64,000 nucleotides of DNA from Flavobacterium succinicans LMG 10402 (GCF_000611675.1 NZ_JATV01000012.1:1-64000); one strand, 5' to 3'. Positions 1 to 8,390 are shown, counted from the first letter of the stretch. The notes: a model not told the origin generated them from the letters alone. Translations and numbers: made by a program.

Positions 1-2
1 AT

Positions 3-230
3 TGCAGACAAACAGCCAAATACAACATGGCTTTATCTGAACGTAGAGCCAAGGCAACAATTGCTTGGTTGGTCTCAAAAGGTATCGACAAATCCAGATT
101 AACCGGACGAGGATACGGAGAATCACAATTGGTAAACGACTGTGGTTGCGAACCAACGAACCAGTCTAACTGCACCGAAGAGCAACATCAAATGAATAGA
201 AGAAGTGAATTTATAGTGACAAGTTTGTAG
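3..230 (+). CDS. OmpA-family C-terminal domain (5' end outside window)
   Basis: Only the last 75 codons are present; the open frame enters from the left edge, so the ATG at 27 is internal. The visible part is the second half of an OmpA/MotB peptidoglycan-binding domain: a YNMALSERRA segment, then a Lys-Gly-Ile turn, GRGYGES, and the closing MNRRSEF with the arginines expected to bind diaminopimelate. Such domains anchor outer-membrane proteins to peptidoglycan. The insert with three cysteines between the GRGYGES and NRRSEF motifs is common in Bacteroidota OmpA proteins. What lies N-terminal (barrel, or PD40/TPR as in PorE-like proteins) cannot be seen. Confidence 0.9.
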   Translation, partial: CRQTAKYNMALSERRAKATIAWLVSKGIDKSRLTGRGYGESQLVNDCGCEPTNQSNCTEEQHQMNRRSEFIVTSL

Positions 231-245
231 CTTTTTCAAAACAAT

Positions 246-284
246 AAAAATGCCCTCTGAAATACATCATGAGGGTATTTTTTT
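246..284 (+). terminator. Intrinsic terminator after the OmpA-family gene
   Basis: An inverted repeat AAATGCCCTC / GAGGGTATTT (one G-U pair) with a 13-nt loop runs into seven T. It starts 15 bp after the stop codon. The A-rich left side could also serve the convergent gene that ends at 291. Confidence 0.85.
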
Positions 285-290
285 AAGGGC

Positions 291-1439
291 TTACTTGAAC
301 GGATTTCTTTCGATCCAAATGGTTTTGGGTTCTAAGTATTTGAATAAATGAGGCAGAAAATAATTAATAATAGGATTTTTATGTTCCATCAATCCAAACA
401 TTGTCTCTGGTTTGGCTCCTACAGAACTTTTGATTTCTAGGGCTGTTCTGGCAAAGATTATTGTTTTGAATTCTTTTTTGATGGAGTATGCAATCATGTC
501 GTATAGCATGTTCAGGTATAGCATTTTTTCGCGTTGTATCTTTTCATCATAACCTAAAAAATAGGTATCCATGGCTTCACTATTTTTAATCAAGGTATTA
601 AATCCTACTAGTTTGTTTTCTATAAAATAGCCATAAAAAAGAAAGTCATCTTTCCAAATTCTTTTTAATTCAATAAAGTGATTTTTTGACAAGAAAAAGG
701 AATTGAAAGGAGCATTTTTAGCTACATGATAATATAGTTCGTAAATTAAAGTTTGGTGCTGTTCAATTTCGTCCAAAGAGAGTTTTCGTTTTGTGAGGCC
801 TTCTGATTTTTTTCTAGCTCTTTTGTATTGATCTCGGTATTTTTTGTTCAATGCCTGTATATAATCTTGTTCTGTTTTCCAGTGCTCAGGAATTGAAAAA
901 ATCATATTAGGTTGTGTAGTGAATTGAAAAACAGAACGAAAAGGAGTTTGATTGATCTTTTCTATTTCTGATTTGGAGAAATCTTTACTTGTCAATAGAT
1001 GAACCTGTATTTTTTGTTCTTTTAATTTTTTTTCAATATTTTTTCTGGCTTCAAAAAGTGCAGTTATACCTTGTTCAAAAGGAATAGAAGGAGAAAAAGC
1101 ATAGGCATTTTCGCCCGTGAGCATACAGTTTCCAAGAAATAGTACATGGGAGGAAAATTGTTTGAACAGGAAGTTTCGTAGAATGGTTTTTATACATTTA
1201 TCTCGTTCTCCAAAGGAGGCTAGTTTTTTTAAATCTAAAAATTGACTTATTGCTACGCCAACCAATTTATCGCTGTCAAATATCCCAATAAAAAAACATT
1301 GCATATTGTCGGGGCAAGAGACTTCTAAAATTTCTAAGTAATCACGTTGTAAAAAAGTATTATTACTAGCGATAGTGTCCCAGTGCTCAGGTAATTTTTT
1401 GGAGGAATGATATATAATAAAGGTAAGCGATGCTTTCAA
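291..1439 (-). CDS. FemAB/GNAT-like N-acyltransferase family protein
   Basis: A 382-residue protein with no signal peptide or membrane segment. The C-terminal half (about residues 180-345) has the features of the FemAB-like GNAT fold (BioF2-like acetyltransferase, PF13480): a basic KYRDQYKRARKK stretch near residue 200, then a long helix, then the GYFIENKLVGFNTLI beta-hairpin and a DTYFLGYD strand. Members transfer acyl or aminoacyl groups in cell-envelope and polysaccharide chemistry; the substrate here is unknown. Homologues are sometimes labelled 8-amino-7-oxononanoate synthase, which this is not, since there is no PLP-binding lysine motif. It is monocistronic, facing the OmpA gene tail to tail. 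Confidence 0.6.
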   Translation of the reverse strand: MKASLTFIIYHSSKKLPEHWDTIASNNTFLQRDYLEILEVSCPDNMQCFFIGIFDSDKLVGVAISQFLDLKKLASFGERDKCIKTILRNFLFKQFSSHVLFLGNCMLTGENAYAFSPSIPFEQGITALFEARKNIEKKLKEQKIQVHLLTSKDFSKSEIEKINQTPFRSVFQFTTQPNMIFSIPEHWKTEQDYIQALNKKYRDQYKRARKKSEGLTKRKLSLDEIEQHQTLIYELYYHVAKNAPFNSFFLSKNHFIELKRIWKDDFLFYGYFIENKLVGFNTLIKNSEAMDTYFLGYDEKIQREKMLYLNMLYDMIAYSIKKEFKTIIFARTALEIKSSVGAKPETMFGLMEHKNPIINYFLPHLFKYLEPKTIWIERNPFK

Positions 1440-1592
1440 AAAGGGAAATATTGATTCGAAAGCAAATTTAAACTAAAAAAGTAAGGATTGTGGAAGTACG
1501 CAAAAAAAGAAGTGATATAATGGAAAATTGCTAAAAAAATCCTGTATAAAAACTGATTCGTTCCAAATAAATTAAAACGAATCAGTTCTCAA

Positions 1593-2081
1593 TTATTTCC
1601 ATCCACAAATAATGGCTCCCATAAAGGTTAGCGTGATGATCCAATAGCCCGCATGAATAAAAATATATTTCCAAGATTTTCTCTCAAATAGTCCATTGAT
1701 GGCAATCATTGGAAAAGCAAAAAACAGTCCAGAAATGAATCCATGCAATGCGCCATGTTTGTAGGTTCTGAAAGCTGTTCCATAATCAGCCATAAAAGAG
1801 TTAAAAGAAGGAAGTACTTCGTTCATTTTTGAGGGGCCTCCAACCATTCCTAATGCTCCCATTTGATGAATAGTTAATGTCATTTCAATAGAAGCAATAA
1901 ACAAAGAAAACAGGTAAGTAAGTCCGAAAATCTTCAACATGTTTCCAGTTTTAAGTTGATCTTCTGTTAGTCCTGCTTCTTTCATCCAAATGGTGCCAAA
2001 TACTTTTGGATGGTACCAAACAAATCCAATAAAAAGGGTAAGCAAAGCTGCTACAAATAGCGATTGAAAATTCATTTCCAT
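1593..2081 (-). CDS. DUF1761 family membrane protein
   Basis: A 162-residue protein with four predicted membrane helices, near residues 8-24, 48-66, 112-130 and 138-158. The N-terminus holds the DUF1761 signature FVWYHPKVFGTIWMKEAGL followed by a short amphipathic linker. The family is widespread in Bacteroidota and actinobacteria and has no known activity. The gene stands alone, with 154 bp to the next gene on the same strand and a divergent leucine-rich-repeat gene upstream. Confidence 0.8.
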   Translation of the reverse strand: MEMNFQSLFVAALLTLFIGFVWYHPKVFGTIWMKEAGLTEDQLKTGNMLKIFGLTYLFSLFIASIEMTLTIHQMGALGMVGGPSKMNEVLPSFNSFMADYGTAFRTYKHGALHGFISGLFFAFPMIAINGLFERKSWKYIFIHAGYWIITLTFMGAIICGWK

Positions 2082-2185
2082 AATTGATTCATTTTTAGGT
2101 TAGTATTCAAATGTACAAAAAAAAATAAATTGCACTTTTTTAAATTCTTGTAGGATTACAGTGCTTATTTTTTTTATTGATGCAT

Positions 2186-2215
2186 TTGGTCGATTTTATT
2201 TGTATTTAAACTTTG
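2186..2215 (+). promoter_or_regulatory. Possible Bacteroidota-type promoter for the LRR gene
   Basis: A TTG at 2186-2188, an 18-bp spacer, then TAAACTTTG (2207-2215), which is one base longer than the TAnnTTTG consensus. The start codon is about 47 bp downstream. This is pattern matching only. Confidence 0.4.
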
Positions 2216-2261
2216 TCTGCCTTACTTTTAGAAAATAAAATTAAGATATAGTTAACATGTT

Positions 2262-3080
2262 ATGAAAAAAGTTTTTTTCTTCTTGTTGTTGTCTTTTTCG
2301 ACAAGCGCTTTTGCATCGGTTACTTTTAAAGAGCGTGATGCTTTGTTGCAGTTGTATTATAGTACCAATGGAAATACATGGAAAATTAAGTGGAATTTAG
2401 CAGCTCCTGTAGCTACTTGGTATGGTGTTACGGTACAAGAGGGTAAAGTGGTTGGAATTGATTTGTCGGGTAATAATCTTTCAGGAACTGTACCTGCTGC
2501 TATTGGTGATTTGGTTTTTTTGAAAAAGTTGCATCTGAAACAAAATAAAATCGAGGGAATCATTCCTAAAGCGATTGGTAATTTAGTTCAGTTGAATTCT
2601 CTAAATCTTTCTCAAAATAATTTACAAGGAGCGATACCTAGTACTATTGAAAATTTAGATTCTTTACTGGAGTTAGATTTGGGAATGAATCAGTTGATAG
2701 GGAATTTGCCTACTGGCATTGGTAAATTGGTTAGACTTGAAGTTTTGTCTTTATATAACAATGATTTAGAAGGAGAATTGCCGGTTTCTTTATATACAAT
2801 TAGAACTTTAAAAACTGTTTTGCTCAACGGTAATCATTTCAACGGCGTGCTTCATGATAATGTAGCAAAATTGAGTGATTTAGAACAGTTGAGTTTGTTT
2901 GATAATGAATTGAAAGGATTGATTCCTAGAGGGCTAGAAAAATTGAAGAAATTGCGAGAGCTTAATATTTCATACAATAATTTTAAAGGTCCTGTCTCTG
3001 AAGAATTATGGAATAAAGATGCCTTAAATTTAACAATGCTTACTTCAAAAGGAAAGATAGTTTTGCTAGAAACAATATGA
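2262..3080 (+). CDS. Secreted leucine-rich-repeat protein
   Basis: A 272-residue protein with a signal peptide (Lys-Lys, hydrophobic core, cleavage after SAFA near residue 18). An LRR N-terminal cap follows (ERDALLQLYYSTNGNTW), then about eight 24-residue repeats of plant-type form LxxLxLxxNxLxGxIPxxIGxL. That repeat type is common in surface proteins of Bacteroidota. No Por-type sorting domain, lipobox or anchor is visible at the C-terminus, so the protein may be periplasmic or released. It probably binds protein or glycan; the partner is unknown. Confidence 0.85.
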   Translation: MKKVFFFLLLSFSTSAFASVTFKERDALLQLYYSTNGNTWKIKWNLAAPVATWYGVTVQEGKVVGIDLSGNNLSGTVPAAIGDLVFLKKLHLKQNKIEGIIPKAIGNLVQLNSLNLSQNNLQGAIPSTIENLDSLLELDLGMNQLIGNLPTGIGKLVRLEVLSLYNNDLEGELPVSLYTIRTLKTVLLNGNHFNGVLHDNVAKLSDLEQLSLFDNELKGLIPRGLEKLKKLRELNISYNNFKGPVSEELWNKDALNLTMLTSKGKIVLLETI

Positions 3081-3112
3081 TTTTTTGTTAATATGTTTAT
3101 ATTTAGTGATAA

Positions 3113-3139
3113 AGAAACCTGCTTTGGCGGGTTTTTTTT
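3113..3139 (+). terminator. Terminator after the LRR gene
   Basis: AACCTGC / GCGGGTT hairpin (one T-G pair) with a very short loop, followed by eight T. Confidence 0.75.
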
Positions 3140-3166
3140 GTGCTATTGTAGGGGTAATAGTGTAAT

Positions 3167-3202
3167 CAAAAAAAAACACCAGCTTTTTCAAGTGGTGTTT
3201 TC
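3167..3202 (-). terminator. Terminator for the tandem tRNA-fMet transcript
   Basis: AAAACACCA (3173-3181) pairs with TGGTGTTTT (3193-3201). Read on the minus strand, the hairpin follows the last tRNA by a few bases and ends in a run of T. Confidence 0.8.
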
Positions 3203-3205
3203 TAG

Positions 3206-3278
3206 TAGCGGGAACAGGACTCGAACCTGTGACCTTCGGGTTATGAGCCCGACGAGCTGCCTACTGCTCTATCCCGCG
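3206..3278 (-). tRNA. tRNA-Met (CAT), initiator type
   Basis: 73 nt excluding CCA, which is not encoded. The cloverleaf folds fully: acceptor CGCGGGA with TCCCGCT, D arm GAGC/GCTC, anticodon arm TCGGG-CTCATAA-CCCGA and T arm ACAGG-TTCGAGT-CCTGT. Two initiator marks are present: the first and last acceptor bases (C1 and U72) do not pair, and the anticodon stem has three consecutive G-C pairs before the loop. It is identical to the copy at 3314-3386. Confidence 0.95.
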
Positions 3279-3313
3279 ATGTGCGTTTTGTAATCTCAGT
3301 AAAATTAACTTAG

Positions 3314-3386
3314 TAGCGGGAACAGGACTCGAACCTGTGACCTTCGGGTTATGAGCCCGACGAGCTGCCTACTGCTCTATCCCGCG
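3314..3386 (-). tRNA. tRNA-Met (CAT), initiator type, second copy
   Basis: Identical in sequence to the copy at 3206-3278, with the same C1-U72 mismatch and GGG/CCC anticodon stem. The two genes are separated by 35 bp and share one terminator, so they are likely co-transcribed, this copy first. Confidence 0.95.
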
Positions 3387-3476
3387 TTGTTTCGGGTGCA
3401 AATATACAACGGTTTTCTTGAAATCCAATCATAATATTAAAAAAATGTTTTATTTCGTCTATTGGGTTGATATGGC

Positions 3477-3484
3477 TACCTTTG
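3477..3484 (+). promoter_or_regulatory. Promoter -7 element (TAnnTTTG) for era
   Basis: An exact TACCTTTG lies 54 bp before the era ATG at 3538. No clear -33 TTG is found at normal spacing. The element sits inside the N-terminal extension of the longest open frame, which argues that translation starts at 3538 and not at 3418. Confidence 0.6.
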
Positions 3485-3537
3485 TAGCGATGATCTTTTA
3501 CTACGGACTATACGAAGTAAAAATAAATATATTTAAA

Positions 3538-4419
3538 ATGATACATAAAGCCGGTTTTGTTAATATAATTGGAAATCCAAACGTGGGTAAATCAACCCTA
3601 ATGAATGCTTTTGTTGGGGAACGATTGTCTATTATTACCTCAAAAGCACAAACTACCAGACATAGAATTTTAGGAATTGTAAATGGAGATGATTTTCAAT
3701 TGATCTTGTCGGATACACCTGGGATTATCAAGCCTGCTTACGAAATGCAGGAATCTATGATGAATTTTGTGAAATCTGCTTTTGAAGATGCCGATGTTTT
3801 GATTTATATGGTGGAAATTGGCGAACAAGAATTAAAGGATGATGCTTTTTTTAATAAAATTATCCATTCTAAAATTCCAGTTTTGTTGTTGTTGAACAAA
3901 ATTGACAATTCAAATCAAGAGCAATTGGAAGAACAAGTCGCTTTTTGGACCTCCAAAGTTCCAAATGCGGAAATTTATCCAATTTCGGCTTTACAGAATT
4001 TTAATGTTCCCGAAGTGTTTCAAAGAATCATTGCTTTGTTACCAGAATCACCAGCGTATTATCCAAAAGACCAATTAACTGATAAACCAGAACGTTTCTT
4101 TGTAAACGAAACTATTCGCGAAAAAATATTGTTGAATTACAGTAAGGAGATTCCCTATGCTGTAGAAATTGTTACCGAAGAATTTTTGGAAACAGATACT
4201 ATTATTCGTATTCGCTCTTTGATTATGGTAGAGCGTGATACACAAAAAGGAATTATCATTGGGCATAAAGGTGCCGCTTTGAAAAAAGTAGGAATGGATG
4301 CCCGTGTTGATTTGGAAAAATTCTTTGGCAAACAAATTCATATTGAATTGTATGTGAAAGTGAATAAAAATTGGAGAAGCAACGCCAATATGTTGAAGCG
4401 TTTCGGGTATAATCAGTAG
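3538..4419 (+). CDS. era: GTPase Era
   Basis: A 293-residue GTPase that helps 16S rRNA maturation and 30S assembly. The G domain is at residues 5-170: G1 GNPNVGKST at 12-20, G3 DTPG, G4 NKID, G5 SAL. A C-terminal KH domain follows, with the GxxG loop IIGHKG and a final VNKNWRSN strand. The ATG at 3538 gives the normal Era N-terminus; the upstream in-frame ATG at 3418 would add a hydrophobic segment over a promoter-like element. The 3' end is odd: the last 17 codons are repeated once more, in the same frame, just after the stop codon. Confidence 0.95.
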   Translation: MIHKAGFVNIIGNPNVGKSTLMNAFVGERLSIITSKAQTTRHRILGIVNGDDFQLILSDTPGIIKPAYEMQESMMNFVKSAFEDADVLIYMVEIGEQELKDDAFFNKIIHSKIPVLLLLNKIDNSNQEQLEEQVAFWTSKVPNAEIYPISALQNFNVPEVFQRIIALLPESPAYYPKDQLTDKPERFFVNETIREKILLNYSKEIPYAVEIVTEEFLETDTIIRIRSLIMVERDTQKGIIIGHKGAALKKVGMDARVDLEKFFGKQIHIELYVKVNKNWRSNANMLKRFGYNQ

Positions 4420-4439
4420 GGACAGGTTGCTACCTGTCC
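4420..4439. repeat. Palindromic repeat, copy 1
   Basis: GGACAGGT and ACCTGTCC arms around TGCT. The first of three closely spaced copies, starting at the era stop codon. Confidence 0.85.
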
Positions 4440-4497
4440 GTACAAAAATTGGCGAAGCAATGCCAATATGTTGAATCGTTTCGGATATAATCAGTAG

Positions 4498-4517
4498 GGA
4501 CAGGTTGCAACCTGTCC
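4498..4517. repeat. Palindromic repeat, copy 2
   Basis: A perfect 20-bp palindrome, GGACAGGTTG followed by its complement. Second copy of the era-linked repeat. Confidence 0.85.
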
Positions 4518-4530
4518 GAACGCATGTTTG

Positions 4531-4578
4531 AAAAAATAGTAGGGACAGGTCGCGACCTGCCTCTACTATTTTTTTTTA
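4531..4578 (+). terminator. Palindromic repeat, copy 3, acting as terminator
   Basis: The third copy of the GGACAGGT palindrome is nested in an outer stem, AAATAGTAG with CTACTATTT, followed by a long T run. The whole forms a strong intrinsic terminator for era and, through its A-rich left side, possibly for the gene ending at 4721. Confidence 0.75.
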
Positions 4579-4718
4579 GCCCAGATCGTAATGGAAACCC
4601 CGGAGTACCAAAAACTAGTGGTTCTTGTGGTTGCAGAGCGACCAGCGGAAGCTCCTTCAAGCGCATTAGAACCACAGTTTTTTGGAACGAGGAGTTGTAA
4701 TGGAGAGCTGGAATGGCT
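4577..4718 (+). ncRNA. Structured intergenic element, copy A (Flavo-1-like)
   Basis: Begins TAGCCC-GATCGTAATGGAAA and ends GAGTTGTAATGGAGAGC-GG. The same conserved flanks occur at 18765, 46921 and 57163. Between them is a long stem, CCAAAAACT-GTGGTTCT pairing with AGAACCAC-AGTTTTTTGG, with further small hairpins in its loop. The flank pattern resembles what I recall of the Flavo-1 motif (RF01705); this was not checked. An ORF on the other strand (4430-4675) is a by-product of this repeat. Confidence 0.5.
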
Positions 4719-4720
4719 AC

Positions 4721-5488
4721 TTATTTAAGAGCTTCTTTTTGTAACGCAATGGCTAGTTCTTTAAAAGTAGTCACTTCTTTTGAAATTTTTCCTTGTTTGT
4801 TGATGATGATGTGCGTAGGAAATGTCGAAATTCCTAAAGTGTTTTTTATGAATAACGCTTGATTTGATACTACGGCATAGTTGAATTTCTTTTTGGTTAG
4901 GAAGCTCGATAATTTTTGACTGCTGTCATCAGCTAAACTTATGAATACAATGTCTGTTCTGGCTTTGTACTTCTCTACTAATGAATTGAGTTCAGGCATT
5001 TCTTCGATGCATTTTTGACAATGTAGGTTCCAACATTTTAAAACTATTATTTTGTTTTTTGTGTTCTCATGGTTGTATTTAACTCCTTTTAGATCTTTAA
5101 AGTTAAAGTGTGGAATTGACATGCCTTCTTTTTTGAAATTGTGGTAGGATTGTAAGCTTTCGTTTTTAATAGTGCTTTGTATGTTTGGATTGCAATTTGG
5201 TTCTAATTTGTATAGTTTGTAATGTTGTTGGCCGTTTTTTGATACTAATTGAATTGGAATGTATTTTCCTGATTGTAGTTTCTCTAAGAAAATTTCTTTG
5301 TTGATGATGTTATAGTTTTCGTCAATTGACTTGAAGTCAGATGATAGAATAATGGTGTTGTAATGATAGGTATACCATTGCATGAAATCTTTTTGAATTA
5401 AATTTGGGTCAGTGTCTGGCATTCCGTACTGAGTAGTATTGGTGCAAGACGCAAAAAGTATAAATACTACTAGTAATCGGATTTTCAT
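4721..5488 (-). CDS. TlpA-like thioredoxin-fold lipoprotein
   Basis: A 255-residue predicted lipoprotein: signal sequence with lipobox LFASC (Cys15), an unassigned N-terminal region to about residue 120, then a thioredoxin-fold domain of the AhpC-TSA/TlpA type. The redox site is CQKC at Cys157-Cys160, preceded by VLKCWNLH, and the cis-proline loop is FPTHIIIN. It should act as a thiol-disulfide oxidoreductase outside the cytoplasm, in cytochrome maturation or disulfide repair; the partner is unknown. The gene follows the small membrane protein gene upstream by 20 bp, so the two probably form an operon. Confidence 0.8.
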   Translation of the reverse strand: MKIRLLVVFILFASCTNTTQYGMPDTDPNLIQKDFMQWYTYHYNTIILSSDFKSIDENYNIINKEIFLEKLQSGKYIPIQLVSKNGQQHYKLYKLEPNCNPNIQSTIKNESLQSYHNFKKEGMSIPHFNFKDLKGVKYNHENTKNKIIVLKCWNLHCQKCIEEMPELNSLVEKYKARTDIVFISLADDSSQKLSSFLTKKKFNYAVVSNQALFIKNTLGISTFPTHIIINKQGKISKEVTTFKELAIALQKEALK

Positions 5489-5508
5489 AATTTTTTGGTT
5501 TTTAATGA

Positions 5509-6006
5509 TTAAGATTCAATTATTTTTAAAAACACTTTTTCTAAGTCGTTCATTTGTTTTTCGCCGTTGGATCTTATTTGTCGGGCGATGACATAGAGGA
5601 GAAACCAAGCAAAAATCATCATAGAAAGTACGATTAAATCCCATTGTGTGGATTCTTTGAGGACATAATGTGTGTAGGCAATACCGCAAAACACGATGAA
5701 AGTACCTGCAATCATAAAATGGAGAAACATAAATAAGGTCCACAAAGTTGGGTCTGGCCCGAAGAGTCCACGGATATGGGTTTCGGTTTCGGATTTTTTT
5801 TCTAATTCGAGATGCAAATGGGGTGACCAATATCTTTTTTTGTCACCTTTGATGTTGAGCCAAATGTGATAGCCTCTGATTTTGGCATAATAATCAGGAG
5901 ATTTTTCATGAATGAATTTTTCGAATTTTGCGCGAACGGCGTCAGTGTTTTCGGTGATGTCTTTGTAAAATCGTAGGCGTAATCTAATTTCGTTATCTGG
6001 ATCCAT
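5509..6006 (-). CDS. Conserved membrane protein of unknown function
   Basis: 165 residues. The N-terminal 90 residues look soluble and mixed alpha/beta, with charged stretches and HIWLNI and HLHLEL strands. Two membrane helices follow at about 93-113 and 124-143, then a basic C-terminal helix. No known family is recognised. The start at 6006 gives MDPDNEIRLRLRF. The gene lies divergent to der and 20 bp upstream of the TlpA-like lipoprotein gene, so it likely shares that transcript. Confidence 0.55.
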   Translation of the reverse strand: MDPDNEIRLRLRFYKDITENTDAVRAKFEKFIHEKSPDYYAKIRGYHIWLNIKGDKKRYWSPHLHLELEKKSETETHIRGLFGPDPTLWTLFMFLHFMIAGTFIVFCGIAYTHYVLKESTQWDLIVLSMMIFAWFLLYVIARQIRSNGEKQMNDLEKVFLKIIES

Positions 6007-6060
6007 GGTTTTGGGATATTGGGTTTGGAATAGTTTAGTTGTGCTAATATATCAAAAAAA

Positions 6061-6091
6061 TTGATTCTCATAGTTTTAAACACTACCTTTG
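6061..6091 (+). promoter_or_regulatory. Bacteroidota-type promoter of der
   Basis: TTG at 6061-6063, a 20-bp spacer and an exact TACCTTTG at 6084-6091. It overlaps the first codons of the longest open frame (6089), so translation must start downstream, at 6146. Confidence 0.75.
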
Positions 6092-6145
6092 CACGCCTTA
6101 ACCGCAAAAGTGTGCGCTAAGGATAACTATTTGAATACGAATAAA

Positions 6146-7456
6146 ATGAATAATATTGTTGCGATAGTAGGAAGACCTAATGTAGGGAAATCAACCCTTT
6201 TTAATAGGCTGATACAAAGAAGAGAAGCTATTGTAGATTCAGTTTCTGGGGTAACCAGAGATAGAAACTATGGTAAAAGCGAGTGGAACGGAAAAGAGTT
6301 TTCTGTGATAGATACAGGTGGATATGTCCGCGGATCTGATGATGTTTTTGAGGGAGAAATCCGCAAACAAGTTGAATTGGCAATAGATGAAGCCGATGTG
6401 ATTGTTTTTGTGGTAGATGTAGAAGAGGGAATTACACCGATGGATGAAACGGTGGCAAAGTTGTTGCGTAAAGTGACTAAGCCTGTTTTATTGGCCGTGA
6501 ATAAAGTAGATAATGCGATGCGTGAGAAAGACGCAGTAGAGTTTTATAATTTAGGATTAGGAGAGTATTTTACTTTTGCAAGTATTTCTGGAAGTGGAAC
6601 AGGTGATTTGTTGGATGCTTTGATTGAAGCTTTCCCAGTGAAACCTGAACCAGTGAAAGAAGAAGTAGTTTTGCCTCGTTTTGCTGTAGTTGGTCGCCCT
6701 AATGCTGGAAAGTCTAGTTTTATCAATGCTTTGATTGGTCAAGATCGTTTTATGGTGACGGATATTGCGGGAACTACTCGTGATGCTATTGATACAAAAT
6801 TTGATCGTTTTGGTTTTGAATTTAATTTAGTAGATACAGCTGGAATTCGTCGTAAGGCCAAAGTAAAAGAAGACTTAGAATTTTATTCTGTAATGCGTTC
6901 CGTTCGTGCTATTGAACATGCCGATGTTTGTATTTTAGTGATTGATGCTACTCGTGGTTTTGAAGGACAAGATCAAAGTATTTTTTGGTTAGCTGAAAAA
7001 AACAGAAAAGGTGTTGTTATCTTGGTAAACAAATGGGATTTGGTAGAAAAAGATACGATGTCTACTCGTGATTACGAAGAGAAAATTAAAAAGGAATTGA
7101 TGCCATTTACAGATGTGCCAATTCTTTTTGTTTCGGCTTTGACCAAACAACGTTTGTTGAAAGCATTAGAAGCGACTGTAAAAGTATATGAGGATAGACA
7201 ACAAAGAATACCTACTTCTAAGTTTAATGAATTTATGTTGAAGGTTATCGAGGCATATCCACCGCCAGCTACTAAAGGTAAATATGTGAAGATTAAATAT
7301 TGTATGCAGTTGCCAACGGCTACACCGCAATTTGTATTTTTTGCGAATTTGCCGCAATATGTAAAAGAACCTTACAAACGCTATTTAGAAAATAAAATTA
7401 GAGAACAATGGGACTTTTCTGGTGTTCCGATTGATATTTATATTAGAGAGAAGTAA
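6146..7456 (+). CDS. der: GTPase Der (EngA)
   Basis: A 436-residue double GTPase needed for 50S ribosome assembly, at the usual length for Der. The first G domain has GRPNVGKST at residues 9-17, DTGG and NKVD. The second has GRPNAGKSS near residue 185, DTAGIRRK and NKWDL. A C-terminal KH-like domain contains [13 protein letters not shown]. The start codon at 6146 follows a good promoter and gives the standard [13 protein letters not shown]-terminus. Era is 1.7 kb upstream on the same strand, but separate terminators and promoters show that the two genes are not one operon. Confidence 0.97.
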   Translation: MNNIVAIVGRPNVGKSTLFNRLIQRREAIVDSVSGVTRDRNYGKSEWNGKEFSVIDTGGYVRGSDDVFEGEIRKQVELAIDEADVIVFVVDVEEGITPMDETVAKLLRKVTKPVLLAVNKVDNAMREKDAVEFYNLGLGEYFTFASISGSGTGDLLDALIEAFPVKPEPVKEEVVLPRFAVVGRPNAGKSSFINALIGQDRFMVTDIAGTTRDAIDTKFDRFGFEFNLVDTAGIRRKAKVKEDLEFYSVMRSVRAIEHADVCILVIDATRGFEGQDQSIFWLAEKNRKGVVILVNKWDLVEKDTMSTRDYEEKIKKELMPFTDVPILFVSALTKQRLLKALEATVKVYEDRQQRIPTSKFNEFMLKVIEAYPPPATKGKYVKIKYCMQLPTATPQFVFFANLPQYVKEPYKRYLENKIREQWDFSGVPIDIYIREK

Positions 7457-7462
7457 TAATTC

Positions 7463-7500
7463 AAAAAAACCAAAACAAAAAAAGTGTTTTGGTTTTTTTT
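7463..7500. terminator. Bidirectional terminator between der and a DUF2490 gene
   Basis: AAAACCAAAACA pairs with TGTTTTGGTTTT around a 7-nt loop, with A and T runs on the two sides. It serves both converging genes. Confidence 0.85.
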
Positions 7501-8251
7501 ATAAATGCATTTTATGAAAAATACTCAGTCTAATGATGTCTCTATTGAAATAGTCGACCCCGCTAGGACGTTGTTGAAAACTCTTTAGATACCCAAGTTC
7601 AATAGCAATGTTTTTGTTGATGCCATATTGTAAGGCACCATAGATTCTATTTTGGTCGAAGGTGTTGTAGATGATACTTTTTCCAGCATTTAGCATAATC
7701 TCATCGTATACAATTGCTTTGAGATATTGCTTTTCTTTTTCCCAAAACGGAAATTCTGCCTGCAATCGGTAACGAAAACGCCAACTGAAGGTAGTGCCAT
7801 CTGTAAGTCCTGTCTTAGAAGCGTTGTGTATGAACCGTTCTTCAACCTGTAGTCTTTGGTTGAGGGTTATTTTTTTTAGATTGAACTTATATGTTACATC
7901 TTGTTGTCCTCTATATTCAGGAATTTCAAAGTCATACTCTTTATTTGGATCTTGGGTGTATACAGAAAAATAAGTAAAACCAGCTCCAGTTTCTATATTT
8001 GAATTCCATTTGTATCTTCCTTGGATTCTAAAAACAAATAGATTTTCGGTAATAGGTTTTAAAAAGACACGATTGTCAAACTCTGTATGAATGGACCATT
8101 TATTGTTCAAAGTCAATTGATTGTAATAGCGCGTCCAAAGGATATTTTGGTGGTCGATGTTTTTTGGTTTTTGTGCTATGCTTTGCTGCGAATTTAAAAG
8201 TATAACGCTAGCAGATAGTGTTGTTATGAGTTTTGAAAGTACAGTTGTCAA
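7499..8251 (-). CDS. DUF2490 family outer-membrane beta-barrel protein
   Basis: A 250-residue protein. The signal peptide ends near SIAQ (residue 26). The mature part is a series of alternating amphipathic beta strands with aromatic girdles, typical of DUF2490 proteins: NILWTRYYNQLTLNNKWS near the start, then a middle of long paired strands with WRFRYRLQAEFPF, and a final strand ending in a hydrophobic residue (HKMHL). The family is very common in Bacteroidota and is thought to be an outer-membrane barrel of unknown substrate. The gene is monocistronic and convergent with der. Confidence 0.8.
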   Translation of the reverse strand: MTTVLSKLITTLSASVILLNSQQSIAQKPKNIDHQNILWTRYYNQLTLNNKWSIHTEFDNRVFLKPITENLFVFRIQGRYKWNSNIETGAGFTYFSVYTQDPNKEYDFEIPEYRGQQDVTYKFNLKKITLNQRLQVEERFIHNASKTGLTDGTTFSWRFRYRLQAEFPFWEKEKQYLKAIVYDEIMLNAGKSIIYNTFDQNRIYGALQYGINKNIAIELGYLKSFQQRPSGVDYFNRDIIRLSIFHKMHL

Positions 8252-8390
8252 GATTGAGAAGTTTTCAGATTATAAATAATTATTTTCTGGAACAAATATA
8301 TATCGTTAATTCTATAAAATTAGTAGAATTATAAAATATTTTTTGTTTAAAAACAAAGTGCTGATTAATAAGGTGTTTTGGTTTGATTTT

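Larger units (their letters stand above)
4364..4519 (+). repeat. 78-bp tandem duplication of the era 3' end plus palindrome
   Basis: Two units with a 78-bp period (about 4364-4441 and 4442-4519). Each holds the last 17 era codons, the TAG stop and a GGACAGGT palindrome. The copies differ at several sites, but the reading frame is kept, and all but one of the codon differences in the era tail are synonymous (the exception is Lys to Asn). Confidence 0.85.

Noticed and set aside
3093..3293. 66-codon plus-strand ORF
   Set aside because: Antisense to a tRNA-Met gene and its terminator.
3418..3537. N-terminal extension of era
   Set aside because: It contains the TACCTTTG promoter box and would add a hydrophobic leader foreign to Era.
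4420..4578. Insertion sequence remnant
   Set aside because: No transposase-like ORF or target-site duplication; only palindromes and a gene-tail copy.
4430..4675. 81-codon minus-strand ORF
   Set aside because: It runs through the palindromic repeats and the structured element; its sequence is set by repeats, not by coding constraint.
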